Numbered from the stretch's first letter, positions 8,000-19,816 are shown. The stretch: 64,000 nt of DNA from Tipula vernalis (GCA_958295665.1 OY282558.1:313320092-313384091); one strand, 5' to 3'. Notes: generated by a model not told the origin, from the sequence alone. Translations and numbers: made by a program.

Positions 8000-10068
8000 T
8001 CGGTTCATATATCTGTTTAACGAAAGCGACCTTCCACTTCTTTCTTGCGAATTAATTTCCATAAACTAGACTATCAAAATCTGTCCGTTGAATTAGGAGG
8101 TATTGATTGGTTTTCAATATTTCAGAACTTGGTTCCAGATGATGCTGTTGCATTATTTTACAGTACAATTTTTTCCTTGATCGGTCATTCTGACCATGTT
8201 ACTAGTAAACAAGACCGCTACCCGAAATGGTACTGAAGCAATCTATAGTGCGCTTGATAAAAACCAAAGATAAATATCGAAAACGCTTTCAATCTTATTA
8301 TAATCGATTTGATTATTTGATATTTTCAAAATACAGGACTAAAGTGAAAAGAAACTTGTATATATCCCTTGTTGAAACAAACATAAAGAATAATCCGAAA
8401 GCTTTTTCTAATTATCATAGATCGCTTTGTATACTAATTCTGAGTATTCCAGTTCAATGTTTCTTAAATCTAGAGCATCGAATATTCAATCAGAGATATG
8501 CAAGCTTTTTGTGGATCATTTCAGTTCTGTATATATACCAGTTCCTAATGTTTCCAGCATTTATACATATTGTAATTCAGTTGGTAAGCCGTCTATGATT
8601 TCGGAAGATGAGGTTTTTACCGTATTTCATACATTGGACATTAATAAAAGTGCGGGCCCCGACCAAGTGCCTAATTTGTTTCTAAAAAATCTCAAAACTG
8701 TTCTTGTGGTCCCGATCACGTTCTTGTTTAATTTGTCGATTAACATATCTTGCTTTCCGTCTAAATGGAAAGAATCGTTTGTCTTGCCAATACACAAAAG
8801 TTTTGATTTAGCGGACATAGAAAAGTACAGGCCAATTTCCATTCTAAACTCCCTAGCAAAACCATTTGAGAAACTAGTTTACAATATGATTTTTTATCGC
8901 GTCAACAATCAAATTTCGCCAATGTAGCATCGTTTTTTCTTCGAAGCGTTCAACCTTAACCAATTTAGCTGAATTTGTAGATACTGCTGCTAGCACTTTG
9001 GACAAATATGGGCAACTCGACTGCATATACACCGATTTTTCGAAAGCTTTTGACAAAGTTTCGCCCTCTAAGTTGTTGTGCAAACTTGAATCATATAATA
9101 TACCACGAATTTTGCTTAAATGGTTTCATTCATACCTGAGAAATAGAACTCAATTTGTAAAATTGAATGGCCTCGTATCTAATGGTAATAAACCTACTTC
9201 ATGAGATCCCCAGGGGTCTATTTTGGGTCCTTTGTTGTTTATTCTTTATTCTAATGATATTTCGGAGGTTATAACTTCAGGCCACTTATTGTATGCTGAT
9301 GATCTGAAGCTCTTCAAAAATATTTATACGGCTAATGACACTGTGGCTTTGCAAGCGGATCTAACCGCAGTTTTTAACTGGTCAATTGTAAATCAATTAC
9401 CACTGAACATCAAAAAGTGTATTACTATGACTTTTACCAAGAAAGTTTATAAATTTGACTTTACTTATAGCATTGGCTTGGAATCTTTAAATAAACAGGT
9501 TAAAATCATAGATTTATGGGTGGTTTTCGACCAGAAAATATGCTTCGACAAACATATTGATTCAATTGGTCGTACTTCTTTCAACACATTAGGCTATATC
9601 TCCAGAAGAGGTAAAGATTTCGGGGATCCTTCAACTCTCCCGTTACTATAATTAAGCCTTGTTAGAACTAACCTTGAATACTTATCTCAAGTCAGGAATC
9701 CATTTTATGACGATTATAACTACAGGATTGAATGCGTTCAAAGAAAATTTACAAGGTTTATGTGTTTTAAGTTTATTCCCTCCAATGATTATATGACATA
9801 TGAGAGACGTAGGCAGAAGTTCAGTCTGATCTTATTGGAAGATAGAAGAACTCTAATTGATGAATACTTTCTTTTTAAAATAGTCAACAATTTATTAGAC
9901 TCTACACCCGACGACATCAGCAGTTGTTCCAGCCATCGGCTTTCAGGACAAATCTTGGTGTGTCATCATGTCTAAACCGACTTATGCCCAACCATGCTAT
10001 TTACTTTAATGACTTGGACCTATTTAACTTGTCGCTGTCGGAGTTTAAAGCAAGGTATTATGCTGCGC
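8000..10068 (+). pseudogene. Non-LTR retrotransposon ORF2, 5'-truncated (element B)
   Basis: Coding remains of a Jockey/CR1-like ORF2 in several frames. They run from the EN-RT linker (DWFSIFQNLVPDD, 8106-8144; PKWY 8222-8233) to CKLFVDHFSSVY (about 8500) and RT blocks INKSAGPDQVPNLFLKNL (near 8642), FPSKWKESFVLPIHKS (8755-8802), YRPISILNSLAKPFEKLVYN (8826-8885), CIYTDFSKAFDKVSPSKLL (9022-9078), then LYADDLKLFKN (9289-9321, the YADD catalytic site). The C-terminus ends near FNLSLSEFKARYYAAL (10022-10068). Stops after 8925, at 9202 and at 9651 break it. It starts inside the linker directly after the foldback element, so it is 5' truncated or was cut by that element. It is related to but distinct from element A. 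Confidence 0.85.
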
Positions 10069-10289
10069 TATGCATAGCAGTACCAATACCAATATGTAGT
10101 TATTGTAAGGCATCTTCAGACCTTAGTCGGAACATTAATATTTTTTTTTTTAATTTTTCTTTAATTTATGGTTTGGCCGTATTTAGTTTTTCCATACGAC
10201 AACTAGAAGCAACTAGCCACTTTTATCTCAAATCGTTCATAATAAAAACCTTAATTGCCCTATTACTCTCCCAAGCGAAATTGTAAGGG
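10069..10289 (+). other. 3' untranslated region of element B, junction to the LOA-like element
   Basis: Non-coding sequence with a T-rich run at 10141-10150. No clear poly-A or TAA tail is visible, and the boundary with the minus-strand LOA-like element that follows is not sharp. Confidence 0.4.
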
Positions 10290-10620
10290 AGCGGTTGAAT
10301 CAGGACGAATCAGTTTTAGGCGTGACCCAGCTTTGGCCAACGAATCAGCAATTTCATTATTGTCAATATTGCAATAAGCAATGGTTCGTAAGAGAATTGA
10401 GTACCAATTTACCTAGTATCTATGCACCGAGTAATATTTTTGTCTTTATCAGCCAATTTCTTGATCGCACAATGAGTAAAAGACACAATCGATCCAGCTT
10501 GAAATACTGTGCTGTTATGATCCAGCGAATGGTAATAGATTCCCGAGTTCGTCGAAGACCAGAGTTCATCTGGGTGTCTGCCAATTCAGACAAACCACCG
10601 AAAAGCAATCCGCGAACATC
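10290..10620 (-). pseudogene. RNase H domain remnant of the LOA-like element
   Basis: The minus strand near 10375-10310 reads NIDNNEIADSLAKAGSRL, the conserved end of RNase H in non-LTR elements (G-N-E-x-A-D-x-L-A), although the canonical G is an N here. Upstream sequence to 10620 carries weaker RNase H-like residues in shifting frames. Non-functional. Confidence 0.6.
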
Positions 10621-11579
10621 GAAACTATATTCAGATAGTAATCATCTCAAGTAGTAACCATATCAATTTCTGGTATAAGTGAGTAGTAATTGTTGAGAAT
10701 TAGTCTAGACCCCATAATCGAACCAAAAGAGTTCCACATCCTAGTCCACCTTAAACGAAATGCAGTAGGACAAGTATCGCATATAATAAATGACTGCAAC
10801 TGTGGCTGGAACAAAATGTTCTCCTTGGCAAGAATTGGAGTTAATTGGAGTTAAGGACAAGCAATGCAAACCATTAAGTTCAACTATTGAAGGACTTCAA
10901 GATAATTAAAGGCCACCAAATAACACTAACGTAAGATAGCTTAGGCAGGACCAGTGACTTTTAAACCAACATCAACTTTCCGGTGGTCAAGTCCCATGAT
11001 TTCCCAAATGTCCTTATACATTGCTGAAATATGGCAATATCCTTTTGAAGCTTATTTCCCAGCTGGTATTTGCAGGATGGTTCACTATCTAAGATAATAC
11101 CCAGGTGCCTTACGCGATCTCATATTGTAATCTTGTATCGAAAAAGAAGGGAACCAGAGAATTCAAAAAGCAGAGCAATTGTTACAATAACTCGGATAGG
11201 ACATTTGGAGGCTTAAAGAAGAATTGTGGAATTTGGCAAGTTACTGAACAATAACGAAGAACTTCAGAAGATGTGATTAACCCCACCCAGGGGACAACCC
11301 TTAACAAGGTCTTAGTAATTGTTCTGCTTCTTCAGAAAAAACTACATCAGGAGAAAACACCCAAGGAAGAATATCGAGAGTGACTAGCGTTCGACCTAGG
11401 TCCCAGTCAGGCGTGCAGGCAGAAATGTTGACCCATCTCTAACACAGAAGATTCTGTGGAAATCCTGTTTTGATATGGCAAGCAGTTAGAAGGCATCTCT
11501 ATGGAATAAATTCCTAGAAGATTTTCAGGTGACTCTCATTTTACTAATCTAAATATTACATTCTATCGGCAAATTCAGG
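10621..11579 (-). other. Degenerate LOA-like coding sequence
   Basis: Lies between the RT end and RNase H on the minus strand. Only scattered segments are readable and no open frame exceeds 60 codons. Confidence 0.4.
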
Positions 11580-12335
11580 TGGTTTGGCGTCTATTGGAGG
11601 GGGAAATCAAAGTTGAGTAGATTAATCCACCAGCTCCGTAACCTTCCAGTAGGGTGCGCATCACGTGTGCTGTTCTGGTCTTGTCATTAGGCAGCTGCGT
11701 GATGGGTACAATTGTGTAAGGGGTAACCTGTTCACAATTCGCAAGTGTACGTACTGCCTCCTCGTGGCAACCACTGGTAACTAAGGCCACTTGGCACATC
11801 TTTGGCCATTTGGCAAAGGCTAAAGTACGGCGCTAAAGGAGAAAACCTTGACAAAAAACCCTAATCTAAGGTGGAACAGCATATGCCGAAAGATGAATGG
11901 CTGATAGGTTAATCAGCCCAAAATATGCGGACTCTGGATACCAGGCACCCTCCAGTTTTATTTAGCCTTCCTGTAGTAAAGCTGGGTGACCTACAGGTGA
12001 TTTGCAATTCCGAGCGACTCGTAAGAGTAAAATCAAACGGAATACGGGGCAGGAGTAGGAATATACGGGAGTGGGACAACCCTCTCGAGGTCCTTGAGCT
12101 CCAATGCTACCGTCTTTCTAGCGGAACTACATGCTGTAGTAAACATCTAGGAGGGAGAGCAATAAGCCCAGATAGTATGTATCACGTACCGGGAGGCAGT
12201 ATCGTCAGGTTCATTAAGAACCTGAATATTGACTGGACGGATAATTAAGCAGGGGCCAGCACAATAGATCTTTTAGGTCGCAGTGCGAAGTGGCTGATCG
12301 CCCGCATGGCCCCCCATAATAATAATAATAATAAT
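11580..12335 (+). mobile_element. Non-autonomous LOA-derived retroelement, copy 1
   Basis: A 756-bp unit begins GTTTGGCGTCTATTGG (after GTG at the boundary) and ends in an (ATA)n tail (12316-12335). It is flanked by CGGCAAATTCAGG (11567-11579) and CGGCAAATTCAAGG (12336-12349), a target duplication of about 13 bp. It is over 90% identical by eye to 31978-32737, which has the same start and end. Its first ~290 bp resemble the leader of the LOA-like element (15240-14990, opposite strand). A shared 5' end in two independent insertions argues for a defined short element rather than random 5' truncation. It has inserted into the LOA-like element itself. Confidence 0.8.
11925..12248 (+). CDS. 107-codon ORF in the short retroelement, copy 1
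   Basis: The frame starts at MRTLDTRHPPVL and ends IDWTDN, and the same frame is open over the same length in copy 2 (32326-32649). The copies differ at about 18 residues, many non-synonymous, so there is no sign of constraint. No domain is recognised. It may be a remnant of a longer LOA ORF1 or a chance frame kept open by low divergence. Confidence 0.3.
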   Translation: MRTLDTRHPPVLFSLPVVKLGDLQVICNSERLVRVKSNGIRGRSRNIREWDNPLEVLELQCYRLSSGTTCCSKHLGGRAISPDSMYHVPGGSIVRFIKNLNIDWTDN

Positions 12336-12349
12336 CGGCAAATTCAAGG

Positions 12350-13290
12350 CCATACACAAAGCGTCCTTTTTAATATAGTATGATTGTGTAATGGAGTCAG
12401 TCCTAGAAGTGCCTCTATCGCAGTAGCCGAGCTACCATAATACCAATGCGTATATGACTATGGGCCTCATGATTGTTAAAAATGACCAGTTGGTCAAGTT
12501 CATAGAGTCTCCGACATGGCCAGATGGCTTTAATTGCCCTATTCTGCGCTTTAAGTAAATGTTGTTTCCAATTCACTATTTGAACCAGGATAACCGCTAG
12601 ATAGTTAACTTCTTTGAAACACGAATTCGTAGTTCCGTTTAGCGATCGAGCTTTAAGCCCAAGTTTTGTCCTCCTCATAAAGGGTATAATAATCGTTTTG
12701 TTTGGATTGACGATGAGTCCTTCCAAGACACACCAAATTTAATACTATATTTAGTACATTCTGAGACGATTTCATCAAATTTCCCTCTGATTACGATAGC
12801 AGAATCATCCGCATCCATTGCTACTCTGAAGAGTCTGCAGTCTGTCAATAACCAATGAAAATAATAGAGGAGAACAAACGCCTTCATGGGGACACAACTA
12901 TATGGCCCTAATGCTTACTGACTCACTACAAAATGTATCTGTAATCTTCCTATGTTTCAGGACCTACCTAATTAAGGGAAGTGGAATTCTCTTTTCGCCT
13001 GCTGCCATGTCTATCGAATTATAGGAGGTATTATCAAAAGTCCCCTCAATTTCCATAAAGTCACTTCAATCTTAGTGATTAGGCCGCTAAGATCCCGATG
13101 AAGCGAATTTCCCATAAGGTTCTCAGTTCTAATTTGGTGATCCAAAACTTTTTCATCGTTTTCAACAGAATGATATGGGTTGGGCTGAGTGTCTGGGCGG
13201 CCATCAAACTTTCGTATAAAGGCCACATTTACTCTCCTACAAAGTTTTCGAATATAGCTAAAGACATAGCCTGCTCAAAATAGCGCATAC
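12350..13290 (-). pseudogene. LOA-like reverse transcriptase remnant
   Basis: Minus-strand frames carry typical RT segments. They are EIEGTFDNTSYNSID (about 13055-13011, second RT block), a DADDSAIVIRG stretch (near 12812-12780, the catalytic [F/Y]xDD position reads DADD), GLIVNPNKTIIIPFMRRTKLG (12720-12660), VNYLAVILVQIVNWKQHLLKA (12612-12550) and TAIEALLGLTPLHN (about 12412-12371, C-terminal helix). The reading frame shifts repeatedly. The family call (LOA/R1-like rather than Jockey) rests on the VNPNKT and TAIEALLGLTPLH style motifs. Confidence 0.75.
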
Positions 13291-13309
13291 CGAAAGCTGT
13301 TTAAATTAA

Positions 13310-13348
13310 TCAGTAAATAAATAAATAAATAAATAAAATAAATAAAAT
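13310..13348. repeat. (ATAA)n microsatellite
   Basis: AAATAAATAAATAAATAAAT-type run within the LOA-like element, possibly the tail of an unrecognised small insertion. Confidence 0.8.
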
Positions 13349-13949
13349 CCGAACCAGGTTAGGGGGAGTTTCCTCAATACCTTTCTGCAGTAAGGCTAGG
13401 CTTGTAAAATACCATCTCCTCATAGCCAATGGCTCTGTTCACTTTATTGGGAGTAAAAATCCTTCCAAAAATCCGGAAAGATTCCAAAATATGTTGGGTT
13501 GCGCGTAAACTACCTCACTTTCATCATCGTAGATTCCATCTACCCTGAGATTCCATCAATATAGAGCACACCTTCGATTTCCTGAGATTCCATTTTTCCG
13601 TGTTTCCAGAAACACCCTTCTGCTCTCTGGAGCAGTCCTGCACCCTTGAAATGGTCTCTAGACAGAATCTTTTGAAGCGGTGCATTTTATTGATTGCTTC
13701 ACAGAAACATCTCTAAATTGCCCTTTTGCATCTTCTTAGTTCGAGATTATATTCAGTCAATGCCAACTGGTACTCGTCCCATTGATTGGTGCACTTAGCC
13801 TTGTTAAATAAACTCCATCCAGCGCCCCGTTCCAGTAGGGGACCCCATGTTTGTGGGCATTCCCCGCTTCAAAGGACAGCTGATCTCAAACGTTGCCTTA
13901 TATAAGCCCTAGTCGGACAGTTTCGGAATTCTGATTTCTTGCCTCTGCA

Positions 13950-14260
13950 TGGACCGCTATATCAAATCTAATGTGGATGTGATCCAATTATTTATTAAAG
14001 AATAAAAAGTGAGTCGGCATACGTTAAATCAAGGACCTCTTGCCTAATCGCATTTCTAAATGTATTTTCCCCCCTATTTATAATGATCACATTATTAGGG
14101 ATGAAAAAATCGAAAAAGTACTCACCTCTGTTGTTGATGCCATTGCTACTCCACACTGTATGGCGCACATTTGCATTAGATACAGTCAGGTAGTCCAACC
14201 CCCTCTGTTTGTAGTGGGCTATTAGCTGCCTAACCACGTCCGGAGGCCATTACATCCAAC
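13950..14260 (-). pseudogene. LOA-like endonuclease remnant
   Basis: The 80-codon frame 14237-13995 contains NANVRHTVWSSNGINNRGEY, FDFFIPNNVIIINRG and RQEVLDLTYAD. These are the core of the apurinic-type endonuclease of LOA/R1 elements (D-x-N-A-x-H-x-x-W ... N-R-G ... E-V-L-D-x-T). The first Asp of the D-x-N motif is N or S here. The remaining endonuclease and the protein before it are spread over 14260-14990 in broken frames. Confidence 0.75.
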
Positions 14261-14989
14261 TATTAGCACCTTTCCCCAAGGAGTCCCTTTATTACCGCCA
14301 CTAGGTGCCAGAAGATGAACTCTGGAATAGGAATAAGATTTATTTGCGGAAGGAATCTGATTTCCTTTATCAAAAATCAATTACCCATTTATTTAGCTAA
14401 TCCATTAACTTGATTATCTATAGTGCACGGCAGGTAAACCTGCAGCTAAGGAGATCCGAAGCGGCCTTACCATGATGCTGATTGTTTCGTAATATTTTTG
14501 TTTTTTTAATTATTATTTTTTACTGTGTTTGCTCTCTTCACCGCCTTTTCCCTTTATGACTGCCATTTGCCATCTATTTGTTCGCTCTTATCCTTCGGAG
14601 CCTGGTTTTTACCAGGCCTCTTTTTAAGTTTTTTAGTACCTCCGACGCAGTACGTGGTGCCTTTCGCCTTCCTCTAGATTACCTTTCAATAATTAGCATT
14701 GATACTTTCATTCTGGCTCTTGACAAAACCAAATAACTGATCAGTCGGCGGTACCTTCGCGCTATTCGGTACCTTCGGCTATTTGTTCTACTCAAAAAGT
14801 CTTTTCTAGTGACCATCCCTATTTATAACTAATCCTTCCATTTTGTTATCAAGAGCTTCAGAGATGGAAGAGTCACCTGTGGGACATCCAGCTCTACCAC
14901 AGGATGGCTACATGGAATTAGAGACAGTTTATCCTCATAGCCATCCATCTGTCGGCGTACGCTTTTTCACCTAATATAAGGGTTTTTTT

Positions 14990-15240
14990 CTAAAACTCAG
15001 GAGAAAACTCCTTTAGCGCCGTACTGTAGCCTGTTGTCAAATAACAAATAATTTCCGGTGGTTTCCACGAGATTCAGCACATACACTTGCGAATCTTGAT
15101 TGGGTTACGCCTCACAAGACCGCGCATACCCTGAGGGCGGCATTAAAAATGACAAGAACAACCTACCGGTTGTACACGCTACTAGGAAGTTAAGAAGCTG
15201 GCAGTCACTACACAGTTATATCCTCCCCCCGCCGAAATTT
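14990..15240 (-). other. 5' leader of the LOA-like element
   Basis: Minus-strand sequence contains TTCGCAAGTGTA and AGTACGGCGCTAAAGGAG in the same order and spacing as the first 290 bp of the two short non-autonomous copies, with weaker matches out to a G-rich start near 15240. It is likely the promoter-bearing 5' untranslated region, by analogy with related elements. Confidence 0.55.
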
Positions 15241-15417
15241 CGTCTTATCCATAGGAGCCACAACCGGGCCCCTCGCAGGTTTAATCACTGTTTTCCTATA
15301 TTTGGCAAACGGTTTCCCATTTTTCTGACTTTTATTCGGGTGAAACTGGACTAAACTAAATTTTTATTTGACGCTGTATCCAGTTTACCTCAGCTTGTTG
15401 TTGTCTTTAGTCTAAGG

Positions 15418-15666
15418 ATGACGATATGCCCTGTTATTTCATTTGGATATTCAGTTGCTCGCTACATGAACTATGTAATTTTCGAGTGTGCTTTTTTATT
15501 AGCAACCGAGATATGTTGTGATAAATCCTCAAATCGTAAACAAATATTGAGCATTGGAAGCATTGGAATAAGCATTTGGAACAATTTGAACATTGATATT
15601 AAAAGGTATTGTCAGCCATTTTTAGAAAGAAAAACTTTAAACATTCTCTTTAACACGCTATTTTAA
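15418..15666 (+). pseudogene. Possible ORF2 C-terminus of a CR1/Jockey-like element
   Basis: An 82-codon frame ends IGISIWNNLNIDIKRYCQPF, ERKTLNILFNTLF. The I-W-N-x-L-x-x-D-I-K pattern near the end resembles the tail of CR1/L2/Jockey ORF2 proteins (G-x-x-I-W-N-x-L-P-x-x-I-R). Nothing else of the element is visible, so the call is tentative. Confidence 0.35.
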
Positions 15667-17146
15667 TTACATCTTTTTAATGTGTTTTCATATTTAAGGT
15701 GTACCTTGATGTTATATTTTGATTATTATGATCCTTTTGATTATTATTATGATGGTTAGTTAAATAATTAGGTAATAACATTAAGATCAAAATGTATTTC
15801 GAATGGAAAATTTTTTTTATTAAACTTACTTCATTGCAAATAAATAAATAGGTTAGCATTCAAAGTCTAAACTCAATAATTAAACCACTGTAATTCTGTT
15901 AGAATGAAAAATATTTTCAATACCGTATTTTCAGCCACTAGGCATCAATAAATTATAATACATTTTTTTTTGTTGTTTTAACAATTTGAAAAAAAAACAT
16001 GTAAAGAATTTAACCATGTACCTACCCTTCCGCCTAGAATTATACATAAATAATTCATCATAGCATAGAACCGAATATACGAGCATATAACCTGAAATAT
16101 ATAGGATTATCATGGAAAATGTATATGAATTTAAAATCACCAAAAATCATGAAGAAGAAAATATGATTTTTCCAAAACCTCCATACCTAAAATTCACTAT
16201 GAGTAGAATTCTAAAATTTTAACTGTGCGCTGTTTTATGTACCAATATCTAGAAGCCCGAGAGAGAGAGAGAGAAACCAAATTATTTTATCATCACTTCA
16301 TCTTCAATTCATGAAATTTTCCATTTTACTCGAGATTTTTTTTTTTTTTTTTTACAATATACGACTACACAATTCCTTGCTTTTAATCAATAATGGAGCA
16401 AAAAGAAAAATGCCACAGAAAAAAAAAATAAATGGTTAAAATCGGAATAGAGGTAGGTAGTGTGCTGTAAAAGAAAAAGTAAAACGAAAAAATGAAGGAA
16501 AATGACTTTCCTTTTTTATAAAATTTATTTTCCAATTTTATAACAATATTCGGTTTTATAGAATTAAGGTGGAAATCATAAAAAATTGCGAAAAGTTTCT
16601 TTGTGTTAATGTAAAAATCACAAAAGTGTCAAAGATGAACAATTTCATGAATTTGAGTCGCGTGAACTTTAAATTTTACTAGGCATGTATTCATTAATCA
16701 CAAAGAAATTGAATACCGTTCATAATGACAATGAAGTGGAAAACAGTATATTTTAAAACTCGAGTAGAAACTATTTTAAATTTTATTTTTCGTTAAAATT
16801 TTGGAATATGGTTAAATAATGGAAAGCAACTAGACTATTATTTAAAAAATTATATCGAAAACCTTTCCATTAGTAGAAGTAACATTCTTCTTTTTCAGAA
16901 TATTATTCAAAAATCATTTTAGAACTAGTTTCCACTGAATAGCTATCCCGAATTTTTTAATTATATATGCTGAATCTAGAGGGAAATGGTTTTATACCTG
17001 CAATAACGATAGATTAATAGGTCATTGATAGGCCACTCTTATCCACTGGATTTTGTATTTGCATTGAGAAATTTAAACCGTTTTAGGTCAATGGTATCGT
17101 ATTGAAGATAAATTGTTCGAATATCGGTTTTCCAGGTTTTAGAATC
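15667..17146. other. AT-rich stretch without recognisable genes
   Basis: Holds a (GA)n run at 16258-16275 and a T run near 16340-16353. Short frames of 60-70 codons occur but look random. No repeat or domain is recognised. Confidence 0.6.
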
Positions 17147-17480
17147 TCAAACGGTCTGAGGGTATGCCCTATCATGCCCTATCATGAGCGACCAATTGTG
17201 GGTGCGGTTCCATGAGTTTGTACTATTATAACCCAAGTGCTTTTTGGTTTGCCGCATCGCAGTGATTCTTATCCTAGTTTCTAGTTCCCAATTTGTAAAG
17301 CATAAAACAACTCGTTTGGAGTAGGCAATGCTAGTTGAGACACCAAGAAATGTGTAAACCAGCTGACAGTACAGCCTAGCTACCTGAGATCTCATCTTAA
17401 TCACATATACCTCAATTGCAAGAATATCTGCTTTTGGAGGTCAGGACCAGGCCAAAATACTGCGGGGACTGTTGGCCGAC
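17147..17480 (-). pseudogene. Weak RNase H-like remnant, uncertain
   Basis: The minus strand contains ADILAIEVYVIKMRSQVARL and a further frame RRVV-like FTNWELETRIRI. ADILAIE resembles the [Q]AE[I/L]LAI motif of RNase H in LOA/Jockey-type elements. The rest does not align well by eye, so it could be another protein or chance. Confidence 0.2.
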
Positions 17481-18178
17481 ACTATTTTTTTGTATAAATG
17501 TTGCCTCACATTGCCTTACATTTAACATTAAATTATAGCTATATAATCCAATGTAATCCAGCATTTACGCAAATCATGAATCGTCTATTGCGGTTTAACA
17601 AAATGGTCACCACAATTCTGAAAGCATCCAAGATTGGGAGTTGCGTACATAAAAATATAAAGCCGGGATACGGAAATTTCTCCGACTGCGGTATTTAAAG
17701 TATCAATTATTCTAGTCTGCTTGTTTTAATATCAACATTAATATTTTTAAATTAAAAAAACACAATTAATCGATTAATCGGTTAATAAGCTAACCTTAAT
17801 CGACTTTGCATACTCTGGTGCAGTGGTGAAGGTCCCAAAAGTCTTTCAGAGCAGCAGTGATAAAATAGCAGAAATAAATTAATATTTGCATTTTATTCCG
17901 TACTTAGTAGTACCAGTTTGCTCTGCTTTTGGCCACCATACACGAACCGCAGAAAAATCGTTGATCGTATAATGGTCCGGTTAAGCCAATGTTTAATTTG
18001 CGTGTTATAACCCCACGTTTTGTCCATCATTCTCTAATTTTAAGTATAAATAATGTGAAACTAACAGGCCCATACAACCCCATGCCTTCGGGTTATTTTT
18101 ATCAATTTTTAAATAAAGATCAATTGCATTTCCAGGCAGCATCTTGGACCATTCTCCAAGCTGTTTAATCTGTTTAAG
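17481..18178. other. Unassigned stretch
   Basis: No recognisable gene or repeat, apart from an ATCGATTAATCGGTTAAT-like short palindromic cluster near 17770. Confidence 0.5.
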
Positions 18179-18571
18179 TATACACTCAAAAAAATAAAGG
18201 GTCACCACAACACCGAATCGGTGTTACATAGTGTCCCACCGATCGGATATTTAAAATTTGAATCCAATCGGATATTATAAAAAAAATGACATAAAATACA
18301 TTTGGATAAAAACTTTTACACCGCATAAAAACCAAACAGGAACATTCATGTTTAGGAACACACCGATTAGTGTATTTTATTAGAAAAACACCGAAAGGTC
18401 TATTTTATTAAATCCAAAAGAAGTTTTTCTAAAAATTTATCTCTTCGGATAGTTAAAAATATTTATCCGTAGATGTGTGTTAAATTTTATAAAACTATAT
18501 TCGGTTGGACAAAAATAAAATACTTTTTCGGATAAAAAACAAATTAACACCGCATATTTTTTAGGTGTAAG
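18179..18571. mobile_element. MITE-like element, Tc1/mariner-type ends suspected
   Basis: The left end reads TACACTCAAAAAAATA and the right end, on the minus strand, TACACCTAAAAAATAT, inverted over about 16 bp with a few mismatches. The inside is AT-rich with many short CGGAT and ACACCG words and no ORF. If the outer TA on each side is a duplication, this fits a Tc1/mariner-related MITE; the superfamily is inferred. Confidence 0.5.
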
Positions 18572-19396
18572 GCAAATAAACTTCTGGGCCTCGCTATAAA
18601 CAATGGGTGTACGGGATCACCTCATGAAGATTTCTTTGGTCGAATGCTTGCAAGCTTCCGAAGGAACAAAGAATAAAGTCTCGTTGCTTTGGTTTACATC
18701 GCTGCCATCCAGGTCTTCAGCAACTGCACACTCAAGAAATGGACCACGAATTGCTTTCTTAAAAGATCCTTATATACAACATTTTTTTACAGAAAAATCT
18801 CCAGATTTCACGCTCTTCTTTAGATCTTCGATTTTGATACATATTTTGAAATATAATACAAGTGATGAATTACAACCCAATGAATTTCTGATGATGAGCC
18901 ATGTACAACAGTTGATACCATTTGTGGAAGGGAGTCGTTTCGGTCTCTGAGAAAATTGGCTGACGTGTTTTTTATTGTGATTTTAAAGCGCTGTGGTATC
19001 TTTGTATTGATTGAAAAACAAAATATTTTGCGACGAGCCTCAGAAAAATTGCCTTTCGTGGGCCTGTTTCAGTTTTTCGTCGCGGTATGTTTCAGTTTTT
19101 CTTCTGAAAAAGGCGATATCGGATGGGGTTGATTTACATACATCGTTTAATAAAGTGTGCATGCTCTGAAGAAGCCATTTATATTTGTGTTAGCCCATAT
19201 TTTTTCCCGCGGGCATGAGTACTATTGTAAAATTGGGCACAACATACGCATGCACTTTCTTTATTTCTCCGCCTCTCTTTCTGTTATAATCGAGAGAACT
19301 ATCGATATTGGTCTAAAGAAAATTCTCGGCGGATTTAGCAAGCACATACTCAACAATCCCTTGTCCCCGTGCCCGTTCAATGCTGTGGAAGGCCTA
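18572..19396. other. Unassigned stretch upstream of the gypsy insertion
   Basis: Contains a 115-codon frame (18603-18950) starting MGVRDHLMKISLVECLQASE and a 101-codon frame (19157-19462) that runs into the LTR. Neither shows a domain I recognise, and I do not call them genes. The gypsy element has inserted at 19397-19400. Confidence 0.45.
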
Positions 19397-19400
19397 TGTG

Positions 19401-19805
19401 TGTTGTATTTCCACCTCTATTGGATATTCTCTTCAACACTGCTCAACGAACGACCGTATTAGGTTGAGTTTAATGACGGAAACACAAGGTATTAATTAAT
19501 AACGCAACACAAGTACATAGGGTTAACTGATATTTTATTATGATTATCGTTTATTATAGATATAAGTTTTATTATAGATTATAATGATATTAATATAATA
19601 TAATATTAATAATAAGAATATAATTATTACAATATATATTTATTTATTTAAATTGTTTTATGTAATTATAATTAAGGATATGTAAATTGGATAAACCACT
19701 TGGAGCAACTGACACATTTTTATAATAATATTTGGTTTTTATAGGATTATAACAGTAATCTGTCGAGCTGTTGTGTATTAATTAGTGCATTGCTACACTA
19801 TAACA
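19401..19805 (-). repeat. 3' LTR of the gypsy element (405 bp)
   Basis: Starts TGTTGTATTTCC and ends CTACACTATAACA on the plus strand, near-identical to 25999-26403. Confidence 0.97.
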
Positions 19806-19816
19806 CCTCACCCCTT
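19806..19816 (-). other. Polypurine tract
   Basis: The minus strand reads AAGGGGTGAGG directly before the 3' LTR, the expected plus-strand primer site for reverse transcription. Confidence 0.75.

Larger units (their letters stand above)
10290..15240 (-). mobile_element. LOA-like non-LTR retrotransposon, decayed and interrupted
   Basis: Read on the minus strand the order is 5' leader (15240-14990), endonuclease (about 14260-13950), reverse transcriptase (about 13290-12350) and RNase H (to about 10290). That order with an RNase H domain fits the LOA/R1/I group of non-LTR elements. The leader is recognisable because it shares words with the two short non-autonomous copies (TTCGCAAGTGTA, GTACGGCGCTAAAGGAG). 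The element is broken by many stops and by insertion of one of those copies at 11580-12335. Its 3' end abuts element B and appears lost. Confidence 0.75.

Noticed and set aside
11575..11799. Minus-strand frame MCQVALVTSGCHEEAV, also in the second copy
   Set aside because: It runs against the direction given by the TAA tail and falls in the leader-like segment; shared openness is explained by the high identity of the copies.
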